A stretch of 7,227 bases of DNA from an uncultured Nocardioides sp. (GTDB lineage Bacteria > Actinomycetota > Actinomycetes > Propionibacteriales > Nocardioidaceae). The notes under the pieces were generated by a model, which worked only from the letters and a program-made list of their open reading frames with translations, did not search any database and was not told where the DNA came from. The first letter of the stretch is position 1. Each line of letters starts with the position of its first letter. Positions 1-6,488 of this stretch are shown here, in pieces. The stretch lies in assembly GCF_946885725.1 (NCBI RefSeq), contig NZ_CAMPGZ010000206.1, positions 1-7,227 on the forward strand, given 5' to 3'. The translations under genes and the position numbers were made by a program.

Positions 1-257
1 CCTCGGTGATGACCCGCCTCCCGCAGGTGCTCGTCAACGTCCCCGGCGTCGACAAGTCCCGCACCGACGAGGACGCCCTCGTCGCCGCGGCGGTCGCCGA
101 GGCCGAGGCCGAGCTCGGCGACACCGGCCGGATCCTGCTCCGCCCCTCCGGCACCGAGCCGCTGGTCCGCGTCATGGTCGAGGCCGGCACCGCCGAGCAG
201 GCCCGCGTCGTGGCCGAGCGCCTCGCCGAGGTGGTCCGCACCCGCCTGGCCCTCTGA
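1..257 (+). CDS. glmM: Phosphoglucosamine mutase, C-terminal fragment (5' end outside window)
   Basis: GlmM converts glucosamine-6-phosphate to glucosamine-1-phosphate in the cytoplasm, on the way to UDP-GlcNAc and peptidoglycan. The reading frame is open from the left edge (first whole codon at base 3), so the GTG and ATG codons at 6 and 9 are internal. The 84 visible residues are the end of the protein: an [13 protein letters not shown] segment, then the domain IV phosphate-binding loop RPSGTEP (bases 141-161) followed by LVRVMVEA, and a closing helix ending in TRLAL. In the phosphohexomutase superfamily this loop grips the substrate phosphate. The catalytic serine and metal site lie upstream and are not visible. 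The PQVLVNV stretch is GlmM-like rather than ManB-like. No terminator-like hairpin follows; the next gene starts 18 to 48 bp downstream, so read-through into it is likely. Confidence 0.93.
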   Translation, partial: SVMTRLPQVLVNVPGVDKSRTDEDALVAAAVAEAEAELGDTGRILLRPSGTEPLVRVMVEAGTAEQARVVAERLAEVVRTRLAL

Positions 258-275
258 GCCAGGAATCCAGGTGCG

Positions 276-1304
276 GTGCGGTACGCCCGCACCTACCCTG
301 AGCCGGTGGACATCCGGGATATCGACCGGTCCGACGAGGACCAGCTCCGCCAGTTCTGGCTCGTCGGCAAGGCGGCCGAGGACGCCTACCGACCGTACGA
401 CTTCTACACGCCCTACGAGAGCGCGCGCGTGGCGTACGCCGACGGCGGCCGGCCGGGCTTCCGCAACCGCATGCTGGGGGCGTACGACGGCGACCGGATG
501 GTCGGCCGGGCCTACCTGAACTTCCCCACGCTCGACAACACGCACCTTTGCTTCCTCGACCTCCACGTGCATCCGGACGCCCAGCGCCGCGGCATCGGGC
601 GCTCCCTGGTCGAGGTCGCGGTCGAGGGTGCCCGCGCTGAAGGCCGTCGCACGGTCGTGGCCGAGACCTACGTGCCGTCCGGTGCCGACGGGCCGGCGCT
701 GGCGTTCGCGCGAGCGACCGGGTTCACGGAGGCCATCGAGGAAGGCATCAAGATCGTCGACCTGGTCGAGACCGAGGTGACCTGGCCGATGCTGGCGCAG
801 GAGGCCGCCGCGCGCAGCGAGGGCTACACGCTGGTCGCCTGGGACGACGCCGTACCGGAGGAGCTGGTCGAGGAGTTCTGCCGCCTCAACGAGGCCTTCA
901 ACGACGAGGCGCCCAGCGGCGAGCTCGAGCTCGAGCCGGAGGTGTGGGACGAGAAGCGCGTGCGCGACGGCGAGGCGCAGAACCGCAAGATCGGCCGGCA
1001 CGTGTTCGCGGTCGCCGCCATCGCCCCGGACGGCACGATGGCCGGCCTGACCGAGGCGGTGATCGGTGCGCACGCGCCGACCCGCGGCTTCCAGAGCGGC
1101 ACGCTGGTGCTGCCCGAGCACCGCGGGCACGCCCTCGGCCTGGCGATGAAGATCGCCAACCACCAGGCGATCCGCAAGGCGTTCCCGGAGTGCCGGATCC
1201 TGATGACCGGCAACGCTGGCGTGAACGCTGCGATGAACGCTGTCAACGAGCGGCTGGGGTACCGCGAGGTCGAGCGCTGCGTGGAGGTGCAGCGGGATGT
1301 CTGA
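276..1304 (+). CDS. Double-domain GNAT family N-acetyltransferase (GNAT-A)
   Basis: Probable cytoplasmic acetyl-CoA-dependent acyltransferase with two GNAT folds. The acceptor is unknown. The first domain (about residues 11-165) has a DNTHLCFLDLHVHP strand leading to a canonical acetyl-CoA loop, QRRGIG (103-108), and an ATGF motif near its end. A linker with NDEAPSGELELE (209-220) leads to the second domain (about 240-342), which carries GTLVLPEHRGHALGLAMK; its loop is the looser RGHALG (283-288). Such tandem GNATs are common in actinobacteria, and MshD is a well-known double-GNAT enzyme, though nothing here marks this one as MshD. The start is uncertain. GTG 276 has an AGGA 11 bp upstream, but GTG 306 would begin VDIRDIDRSDED, which lines up better with the starts of the two paralogues in this window. 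It lies just behind glmM and overlaps the next gene by 8 bp, so it is probably in an operon. Confidence 0.88.
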   Translation: MRYARTYPEPVDIRDIDRSDEDQLRQFWLVGKAAEDAYRPYDFYTPYESARVAYADGGRPGFRNRMLGAYDGDRMVGRAYLNFPTLDNTHLCFLDLHVHPDAQRRGIGRSLVEVAVEGARAEGRRTVVAETYVPSGADGPALAFARATGFTEAIEEGIKIVDLVETEVTWPMLAQEAAARSEGYTLVAWDDAVPEELVEEFCRLNEAFNDEAPSGELELEPEVWDEKRVRDGEAQNRKIGRHVFAVAAIAPDGTMAGLTEAVIGAHAPTRGFQSGTLVLPEHRGHALGLAMKIANHQAIRKAFPECRILMTGNAGVNAAMNAVNERLGYREVERCVEVQRDV

Positions 1305-2319
1305 GCTGGAGATCACCGCGCTCGACCCGCACGACGAGGCGGCGCTCAAGGCGTATCACGCGGCCTACTACGAGGCCGACACCTTCGAGCGTCCGCACGC
1401 CGCGCCTTGGCAGCTCCACGAGATGCGCGTCGACCTGACCGCGTCGCGCCCCGGTGAGTCCAGCCACCCGTGGCTGGGCACGGTCGACGGCGTCGTGGTC
1501 ACGGTGGGCATGATGACACTGCCGCTGAAGGACAACACGCACCTGGCGTTCCTGAGGCCGTGGGTGCCGCCCGCCCACCGGCGCCGCGGCTACGGCTCGG
1601 CGATGCTCGAGCACCTGGTGGCGGAGTGCGCGCGGGCCGGCCGGAAGCAGATCCTGTCGGACACCCACGTGCCCTACTCGTTCCCCGAGGACGGCCGGGG
1701 TCACCCGGACGCCGACTTCGCCTACGCCCGCGGCTGGTCGTTCGACATGTGCGACATCGTGCGCGTGCTCCCGCTGCCGCTCCCCGAGGGGCTCCTCGAC
1801 CGGCTCGAGGCGGAGGCTGCGCCGCACCACCAGAACTACGAGCTGCGGCAGTTCCGCGGGCCGGTGCCGGACGACATCGTCGAAGAGTTCGGCGAGCTCG
1901 TCGGGTCGCTCATGGTCGAGGCCCCGTCCGGCGAGGTCCAGCTCGAGCAGGAGGTGCTCGACGTCGAGCGGATCCGCGCCGACGAGGCCAGGCTGGAGGA
2001 GGCCGGGCGGGTGAAGTACACGACGGTCGCGCTCGACAGGACCGGCCGGCCGGTCGCCTACACCGAGCTCGTCGTGCCGTGCCACGACCCCGGGATGATC
2101 TTCCAGTGGGGCACGCTGGTCGCGCCGGAGCACCGCGGGCACCGGCTGGGCATGGCGACCAAGGTGGCCAACCTGCGCTGGGTGCTCGCCGAGGAGACCG
2201 ACCGCGACCGCGTGTACACGATGAACGCGGAGGTCAACGACAACATGATCGCGATCAACGAGGCGCTGGGCTTCAAGCCCGTCGAGCGTCACGTGAGCCT
2301 GATGCGGAAGCTCGACTGA
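1297..2319 (+). CDS. Double-domain GNAT family N-acetyltransferase (GNAT-B)
   Basis: A second probable tandem-GNAT acyltransferase of 340 residues, closely related to the gene before it; the acceptor is unknown. Domain 1 (about residues 4-158) contains KDNTHLAFLRPWVPP and the acetyl-CoA loop RRRGYG (95-100). The linker has VEAPSGEVQLE (207-217). Domain 2 (about 240-340) has FQWGTLVAPEHRGHRLGMATKVANLR, with its loop at 280-285, and ends NEALGFKPVERHVSLMRKLD, a typical GNAT C-terminus. The ATG start is well supported: a GGAGG lies at 1283-1287, nine bases upstream. The start codon lies inside the end of the previous gene, so the two are probably co-translated. Its last 47 bp are shared, on the opposite strand, with the end of the phosphatase gene. 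The DNTHL(C/A)FL motif shared with GNAT-A but not GNAT-C suggests A and B arose by a more recent tandem duplication. Confidence 0.9.
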   Translation: MSELEITALDPHDEAALKAYHAAYYEADTFERPHAAPWQLHEMRVDLTASRPGESSHPWLGTVDGVVVTVGMMTLPLKDNTHLAFLRPWVPPAHRRRGYGSAMLEHLVAECARAGRKQILSDTHVPYSFPEDGRGHPDADFAYARGWSFDMCDIVRVLPLPLPEGLLDRLEAEAAPHHQNYELRQFRGPVPDDIVEEFGELVGSLMVEAPSGEVQLEQEVLDVERIRADEARLEEAGRVKYTTVALDRTGRPVAYTELVVPCHDPGMIFQWGTLVAPEHRGHRLGMATKVANLRWVLAEETDRDRVYTMNAEVNDNMIAINEALGFKPVERHVSLMRKLD

Positions 2320-3655
2320 GCCAGGCCTCCAGCACCTCCGGGAGGATCACGCTGCTGTCGTGGCGCGCGTCGTCCGGTGCGGCCGTCAGCAGACCGCCGT
2401 ACGGCGCCAGCTCCAGGTCCGAGGCCGTCACGGAGTAGCGGCGCTCGTCGCGGAGCGGTTCGCCGCCGACGTGCAGCACGCCGTCGCACTCGTCGATCCC
2501 GACCGTCTGCAGCCGGCCGAACGGGCGGTGCCGGAACGTGCGCGGCGCGTGCGCGGCGTAGTCCTCGCTCCAGCCGCGCATCAGCATCGTCCGCAGCTCC
2601 GCCCCGGTGACGCTGCCGGTCGCGGGGTTGCCGGGTGAGCTCGTCGCCGCCCAGACGTCGCGGCGACGCACCGGGCCGGCGGGCAGACCGTCGGTGCAGT
2701 GCGCGGCGATCAGCACGCCTACGTCGGCGGGGAACCGGTCGAGCAGGGCCGTCAGCACCACCTCCGCGGCGTGGCTGCGGCCGGTGAGGTCGTGCGGTGC
2801 CTCCTCGTCGAGGTGGCCGACCGGCTCGTCGAGCCACGCCTCGAGGTCCTCCTCCGCGCGCCGGCGCTCGGCGAGCACCGCGGGGTCGGCAGGGGCGTCC
2901 TGGCCGACGTCCTCGACGGTCATGTCGACGACACGGACAGGCCGGTCGGCGCCGCGATCGACGTCGAGGACGATGCGGCCGAGGTGCTCGCCGAAGCAGC
3001 CCGCCTGCCCGATCGGCACGCCCTCGTCGCGGTCGCCCTCCCGCAGGAGGTGGTGGGTGTGCCCACCCACGATCAGGTCGACCGCGCCCTTCAGCGCCCA
3101 GCTGATCGCGCGGTCCGCGTGCACGCCGGCGTGGCTGAGCAGCACGACGACGTCGGCGCCCTCGTCACGCAGCCCGAGAGCCGCCTCGCGTACGGCGGTC
3201 ACCCGGCCACGCTCACGGAGTCCGAGCGTGTCGTACTGGGCGTAGTAGTCGGTGATGCCCACCACGCCGACCCGGACGTCGCCGGCGTCGAGCAGGCGTC
3301 CGCGTGCGGTGCCCTCGGGCACCTGCCCGTCGGCGGTCTCGAGGTCGCACACCAGTGGCGGCGAGCCGAGCGCGTCGGCGTAGCGGGGCAGGGCGGCTGG
3401 GCCGTAGCGCAGCAGCCCGCCGTTGCCGACGACGGCGGCGTCGACCCCGGCGGCACGGAGCAGCCGCCATCCGGCGACGCCGTACGTCATCGCGGAGAGC
3501 CGGACCGAGGTGTCCTCGACGTCACCGCCGTCGAGCAGCAGCACCGGGTGCGGTGCGGTCGCCCGGATCTCGCGCGCCCGCGCGCTGAGCCGCGCGAGGG
3601 CGTCGAAGCGGGCGTGGACGTCGTTCCAGTGCAGGATCTCGACCCGAGCAGACAC
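2273..3655 (-). CDS. YunD-like cytoplasmic metallophosphatase/5'-nucleotidase with altered GNHE motif
   Basis: A two-domain 5'-nucleotidase-family protein of 460 residues. The N-terminal calcineurin-like phosphoesterase domain (about 1-235) shows HWNDVHARFD (D12, H14), LLLDGGD (D45), GNGGLL (N78), LLSHAG (H175) and GGHTHHL (H199, H201), together the expected two-metal ligand set. The C-terminal half (about 280-440), with AAHCTDGLPAGPVRRRDVW and TGAELRTMLMRG, matches the 5_nucleotid_C substrate domain. There is no signal peptide, so unlike UshA it should be cytoplasmic; length, layout and GGHTHHL resemble Bacillus YunD as I recall it. The usual GNHEFD is GNGGLL, removing the His-Asp dyad that UshA uses for catalysis. 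The GTG start is 3 bp after the upstream GNAT stop; the nearest GGAGG (complement of 3671-3675) is 15 bp away, which suggests coupled translation. The last 15 or so residues overlap GNAT-B antisense and are a low-complexity, probably non-functional tail. The substrate is not readable; a nucleotide is likely. Confidence 0.88.
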   Translation of the reverse strand: MSARVEILHWNDVHARFDALARLSARAREIRATAPHPVLLLDGGDVEDTSVRLSAMTYGVAGWRLLRAAGVDAAVVGNGGLLRYGPAALPRYADALGSPPLVCDLETADGQVPEGTARGRLLDAGDVRVGVVGITDYYAQYDTLGLRERGRVTAVREAALGLRDEGADVVVLLSHAGVHADRAISWALKGAVDLIVGGHTHHLLREGDRDEGVPIGQAGCFGEHLGRIVLDVDRGADRPVRVVDMTVEDVGQDAPADPAVLAERRRAEEDLEAWLDEPVGHLDEEAPHDLTGRSHAAEVVLTALLDRFPADVGVLIAAHCTDGLPAGPVRRRDVWAATSSPGNPATGSVTGAELRTMLMRGWSEDYAAHAPRTFRHRPFGRLQTVGIDECDGVLHVGGEPLRDERRYSVTASDLELAPYGGLLTAAPDDARHDSSVILPEVLEAWLSRASASGSRDARRA

Positions 3656-3658
3656 GGG

Positions 3659-4663
3659 TCAGAGCGTAAGCCTCCGCTTGAAGGTGGGGACGACGGCGAC
3701 CGGCACGAAGCCCAGTCGTTCGTTGATCGCCACCATCCAGGCGTTGGTCTCGGCGTTCGTGGTGACGATGCGCTTGGTGGCCGGGTCGTGCCGCATCAGG
3801 TTGCGCAGGTTGGCGACCTTGACGGCGGCGCCGAGCCGGTGGCCGCGGTGGTCGGGGTGCACGAGGGTGCCCCACTGGTGCGCCTCCTCGTCCCCCTTCG
3901 ACGTGCCGATGTCGCTGTGCGCGACGACGACACCGTCCTTCAGCGCGAGGGCGGAGTAGCGGGTGCGTCCCATCGCGACGATCGACTCGTCCTGCTCGCG
4001 GAGCGACTCCGGCGTCGACCTTCCGGCCTCGACGTCCACGTCGCCCATCGGCGCCTCGAGCATGAAGATGTTGGACAGGTCGGCGTACGACGCCAGCACC
4101 TCGTCCGGCAGCGGGCCGACGAAGGTGCGGATCTCGTAGCCCTCGGCCTTCTCCCGCACCTCGCGCTCGATCTCGTCGAGCAGGTCTCCGTCGACCGGGA
4201 GCTCGAGGTTGCGCTGGATCTCGGTGTTGGCGACGGAGAAGCCGTGCCGCTTCGCCCAGTCGATGATCGGCGAGGACTCGCGCTGCTCGAACGGGACGCC
4301 GGCGCCGCCGAGCAGCTGTGTGCGGCCCTCGGCGCGGGCCACCTCGATCAGAGCGTCGAGCACAACGCCCCCGATGCCGCGGCCGCGGAGCTCGGGCTCC
4401 ACCGCTACGAACGACCAGGCGGTGTCGAGGTTGTCGAGGTCGGACAGCATGTGGAACCCGACGCCGACCATCTCGTCGCCGTCGTAGGCGGCCACGGTCA
4501 CAATCCGGCGCTCCTTGATCGGCGTGCGCACCATGCCGACGAACTCGTCGTGGGTCCACATCGGGTTCCAGGGGCGGCCGTCCTCCTTCTCGGCGCGCCA
4601 CAGGATCTGGTGGAACCGCGTCACTGCGGCGTCGTCGGCCGGGTCGAGGGGTCGGGTCTCCAT
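3659..4663 (-). CDS. Double-domain GNAT family N-acetyltransferase (GNAT-C)
   Basis: A third probable tandem-GNAT acyltransferase (334 residues), on the opposite strand from its two paralogues; the acceptor is unknown. Domain 1 (about residues 1-155) has LDNLDTAWSFVAVEPE and a canonical acetyl-CoA loop RGRGIG (93-98), then KRHGF. The linker holds LEAPMGDVDVE (202-212), matching the EAPSGE linkers of GNAT-A and GNAT-B. Domain 2 (about 235-334) has HQWGTLVHPDHRGHRLGAAVKVANLR, with its loop at 273-278, and a NERLGF ending. I chose the ATG at 4663 (METRPLDPADD), which has a weak GGA upstream and aligns with the paralogues; a TTG at 4675 would add four residues. Three bases separate its stop from the phosphatase start, so the two form an operon and may act on related small molecules. 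It is transcribed divergently from the lipoprotein gene. Confidence 0.89.
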   Translation of the reverse strand: METRPLDPADDAAVTRFHQILWRAEKEDGRPWNPMWTHDEFVGMVRTPIKERRIVTVAAYDGDEMVGVGFHMLSDLDNLDTAWSFVAVEPELRGRGIGGVVLDALIEVARAEGRTQLLGGAGVPFEQRESSPIIDWAKRHGFSVANTEIQRNLELPVDGDLLDEIEREVREKAEGYEIRTFVGPLPDEVLASYADLSNIFMLEAPMGDVDVEAGRSTPESLREQDESIVAMGRTRYSALALKDGVVVAHSDIGTSKGDEEAHQWGTLVHPDHRGHRLGAAVKVANLRNLMRHDPATKRIVTTNAETNAWMVAINERLGFVPVAVVPTFKRRLTL

Positions 4664-4719
4664 GGCGCCATCCAAGCAACGGACCCCGGCCGCCGCGACC
4701 GATTTGTCTTGACTCCGGG

Positions 4720-4749
4720 TCGACGCGGAACCTCGAAGTCCTTTACCTT
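4720..4749 (+). promoter_or_regulatory. Weak candidate promoter for the lipoprotein operon
   Basis: In the divergent gap between GNAT-C and the lipoprotein gene, TCGACG (4720-4725) and TACCTT (4744-4749) are 18 bp apart. They match the -35 TTGACA and -10 TANNNT consensus partly, with the -35 at 4 of 6 positions. A start site near 4756 would give a leader of about 59 bases. The gap (4664-4814) is visibly more AT-rich around 4701-4750 than its surroundings, which fits a promoter region, but the exact boxes are a guess. A better-looking TTGACT at 4709-4714 has no -10 at the right distance. Confidence 0.25.
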
Positions 4750-4800
4750 GGACGCCGGCCGTGCTCGGGGCAGCCTCCTCGGACGGCCAGTCGTCCGATC

Positions 4801-4806
4801 GGGGGA
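4801..4806 (+). promoter_or_regulatory. Strong Shine-Dalgarno that fixes the lipoprotein start
   Basis: GGGGGAG-type purine run (4801-4806) lies eight bases before the ATG at 4815. It supports that ATG over an in-frame GTG at 4761, which would put 18 residues ahead of the signal peptide. Confidence 0.75.
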
Positions 4807-4814
4807 GTTCGTCG

Positions 4815-5429
4815 ATGAGGCTTCACCACGCGGCAGCAACGGCCGCGCTGGCGCTGTGCCTGACCGCCTGCGGGGGTGGCGGCGGCGAGACCACGACCGA
4901 CCCGCCGACGCTGGGTGACGAGTCGAGCTCCTCGTCCGAGCCCCCGTCCGAGACGCCTCCGGCCGACTCCGAGGACAGCGGCGAGCTCGCCGGCGACTAC
5001 CCCGACGTCGAGCTGTCGTTCGGCTCGCTCCCGGAGGTGAGGGGGTCCCAGCGCGACGCGCTGGCGGCGTACGTCACGTACGAGCACGGCCTGCGAAAGC
5101 TGAGCCGCACCGCCAAGATCAATTCCGAGCTGCGCAAGGTGGCTGGTGAGCCGCTGATGCCGACCCTGCGCAACACCGTGGCCTACCTCCGCAACAACGA
5201 CCTGCGCTACGCCGGGCCGACCGCCATCGACGTCAGCGTCAACGGCGGCAACGACCGCGTGGTCGTCCTCGACCTCTGCACCGACGCGTCTCGGCTGCGC
5301 CTGGTGAAGGACGGCAAGAAGCGACCCGTCGAAGGGCTGCAGCGGGCCAAGGGGCGCGTCACGTTGAACTCCGGTGGCACCAACGCCTGGAAGGTCACCG
5401 ACTACACCACGCTGGAGGAACCATGCTGA
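4815..5429 (+). CDS. Secreted lipoprotein, probable NTF2-like domain
   Basis: A 204-residue predicted lipoprotein, anchored to the outer face of the membrane. Residues 1-18 form a short hydrophobic signal ending in the lipobox LTAC, with Cys19 the expected lipidated residue. It is followed by GGGGG and a disordered acidic Ser/Pro/Glu linker to about residue 65. The folded part (about 66-204) begins QRDALAAYVTYEHGLRKLSRTA, contains GPTAIDVSVNGGNDRVVVLDLC, and ends AWKVTDYTTLEEPC. This helix-then-curved-sheet pattern, with one Cys in the strand (C155) and one at the last residue (C204), resembles actinobacterial lipoproteins with an NTF2-like fold; a C155-C204 disulfide is plausible. The fold is inferred from pattern, not alignment, and no catalytic residues are recognised. 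Its stop overlaps the next gene's start by 7 bp, and the two are probably co-expressed partners. Confidence 0.83.
   Translation: MRLHHAAATAALALCLTACGGGGGETTTDPPTLGDESSSSSEPPSETPPADSEDSGELAGDYPDVELSFGSLPEVRGSQRDALAAYVTYEHGLRKLSRTAKINSELRKVAGEPLMPTLRNTVAYLRNNDLRYAGPTAIDVSVNGGNDRVVVLDLCTDASRLRLVKDGKKRPVEGLQRAKGRVTLNSGGTNAWKVTDYTTLEEPC
5414..5418 (+). promoter_or_regulatory. Shine-Dalgarno for the PKD-like gene, inside the lipoprotein gene
   Basis: GGAGG (within GGAGGAA) lies four bases before the ATG at 5423, inside the last codons of the lipoprotein gene. The spacing is short but usable and implies coupled translation of the pair. Confidence 0.6.
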
Positions 5430-6409
5430 GCCGTGCCGCGCGGGTTTCGTCGGTCCTGGCCGTCGCCGCCGGGGTGACCGTCTCGGGGGCGGTGCTGTCA
5501 ACGGCCGCCGCAGGCTGTGGTGGAGGCGGCATCGCGTGCACGCCTGACAAGCCGCAGTCGGACGGCAACACGGTCGTCGTGAGCGTCTACGGCGACTTCG
5601 TGCGGGGCGGGTCGGACGGCTCGCCGGGCGGCGGCTCGACCAGCGTGAGCGTGCCGACGCCGTGCAAGTGGTACGAGGGCTGGACCGGCAAGGAGTACTA
5701 CGAGGGCATCCAGAGCAACGAGATCAACGGCGCCGGCAGCCGCGACGCCGACCGCGGGACGTGGGAGCCCAACGCCGGCTACGAGAAGTACAAGGACGAC
5801 ACCAAGGGTCACTGGTACTTCCCCGGTTGCTCGATGCTCGACGGGATGTTCGACAACTACGACGAGTTCACCAAGTACGCCCAGAACTACTTCGACGAGA
5901 ACCCCGACGTGTACGTCCAGCCCGGCGAGACCCCGCCGGTTCCCGACGTACCGCCGGAGGTGCTGCTCATGGCCGCCCAGGAGGCCATGGAGATGCCGGA
6001 GCCGGCCTTCGACTACAACCCGAAGCGCGCCGCGGACGCCGCCACGCTGGTCAACCTCGACACCTGGTTCTGGCAGGAGGACCGCGCCGAGTCCGGCGAG
6101 GTGACCGCGGAGGCCGGCGGCAACTCGGCGACGGTCCAGGCGAGGCTCGGCGAGGTCACCTACGTCGGCGACAACGCCGGTGCGGTCACCTGCGCCGACG
6201 CCGGCACCCCGTGGCAACCGGGTGCCGCGTCCGACTGCGTGCTGCAGTTCATCCGGGCGGGCAGCAACACCGTGACGGCGACCAGCACCTGGAACCTGTC
6301 GTGGTCCTACAACGGCACGCCGATGGGCGACCTGGACGCGCTGGGCGCGACCTGGTCGGCCGACGTCGGCGTGGTGGAGTCGCAGGCGCTCGTCACCGGA
6401 GTCCGGTAG
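5423..6409 (+). CDS. Exported protein with C-terminal PKD-like domain
   Basis: A 328-residue exported protein of unknown function. Residues 1-31 are a signal peptide: R4 and R7, a hydrophobic core, and an AAAGC ending. Cleavage could be by signal peptidase I near the AAA, or, since C32 fits a loose lipobox, the protein could be lipidated. After a Gly-rich, polar stretch come a central region rich in Tyr, Asp and Trp (about 82-165, with C81 and C136) and a Pro-rich linker (168-180). LVNLDTWFWQED (209-220) opens the C-terminal part, which includes GDNAGAVTCADAGTPWQPG and SDCVLQFIRAGSNTVTATSTWNLSW. That pattern is typical of the PKD-like end of secreted actinobacterial proteins; C257 and C272 probably form a disulfide. 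A ligand-binding or structural surface role is inference. It overlaps the lipoprotein gene by 7 bp and converges on coaA. Confidence 0.8.
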   Translation: MLSRAARVSSVLAVAAGVTVSGAVLSTAAAGCGGGGIACTPDKPQSDGNTVVVSVYGDFVRGGSDGSPGGGSTSVSVPTPCKWYEGWTGKEYYEGIQSNEINGAGSRDADRGTWEPNAGYEKYKDDTKGHWYFPGCSMLDGMFDNYDEFTKYAQNYFDENPDVYVQPGETPPVPDVPPEVLLMAAQEAMEMPEPAFDYNPKRAADAATLVNLDTWFWQEDRAESGEVTAEAGGNSATVQARLGEVTYVGDNAGAVTCADAGTPWQPGAASDCVLQFIRAGSNTVTATSTWNLSWSYNGTPMGDLDALGATWSADVGVVESQALVTGVR

Positions 6410-6453
6410 TCGCATCGATTGGTCAAAGACTGCAGGTCCCGGTGCCGGGATCT

Positions 6454-6475
6454 TGCGGTTGGGGACCAAACCGCA
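6454..6475. repeat. Hairpin repeat unit 1
   Basis: A 22-bp imperfect palindrome with left arm TGCGGTTGG, loop GGA and right arm CCAAACCGCA. It pairs over nine bases with one bulged A. It is preceded by GCCGGGA (6444-6450), which is also present before unit 2. Just upstream, TCCCGG and CCGGGA (6437-6450) form a second small palindrome with a two-base loop. Confidence 0.85.
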
Positions 6476-6488
6476 TGTTCCAGCGCCG

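Noticed and set aside
276..1304. GNAT-A as mycothiol synthase (MshD)
   Set aside because: MshD is also a double GNAT of similar length, but three paralogues occur together here and I see no MshD-specific signature. A general GNAT call is safer.
1243..2292. A 349-codon open frame on the - strand opposite GNAT-B
   Set aside because: GNAT-B has motifs, a good Shine-Dalgarno and a normal family ending. The antisense translation is Arg/Val/His-rich with no domain pattern.
4673..4675. TTG as the start of GNAT-C
   Set aside because: It has no Shine-Dalgarno and adds only four residues; the ATG at 4663 matches the paralogues' N-termini.
4709..4714. TTGACT as a -35 box
   Set aside because: It is a close match to TTGACA, but no TANNNT lies 16-19 bp downstream; the nearest, at 4744, is 29 bp away.
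4727..4731. GGAAC as an ECF sigma factor -35 box
   Set aside because: The sequence 16-17 bp downstream is TTGGAC, not a CGTT- or GTC-type -10, so the match is probably chance.
2699..4918. A 739-codon open frame on the + strand across the phosphatase and GNAT-C genes
   Set aside because: It is antisense to two genes with clear domain motifs, its translation is a mix of Val, Asp, Arg and Gly with no recognisable fold, and long antisense frames are expected in very high-GC DNA.
5498..6469. A 323-codon open frame on the - strand opposite the PKD-like gene, starting in the hairpin repeat
   Set aside because: Its start lies within repeat DNA, its product is low-complexity, and the + strand gene has a signal peptide and paired cysteines.
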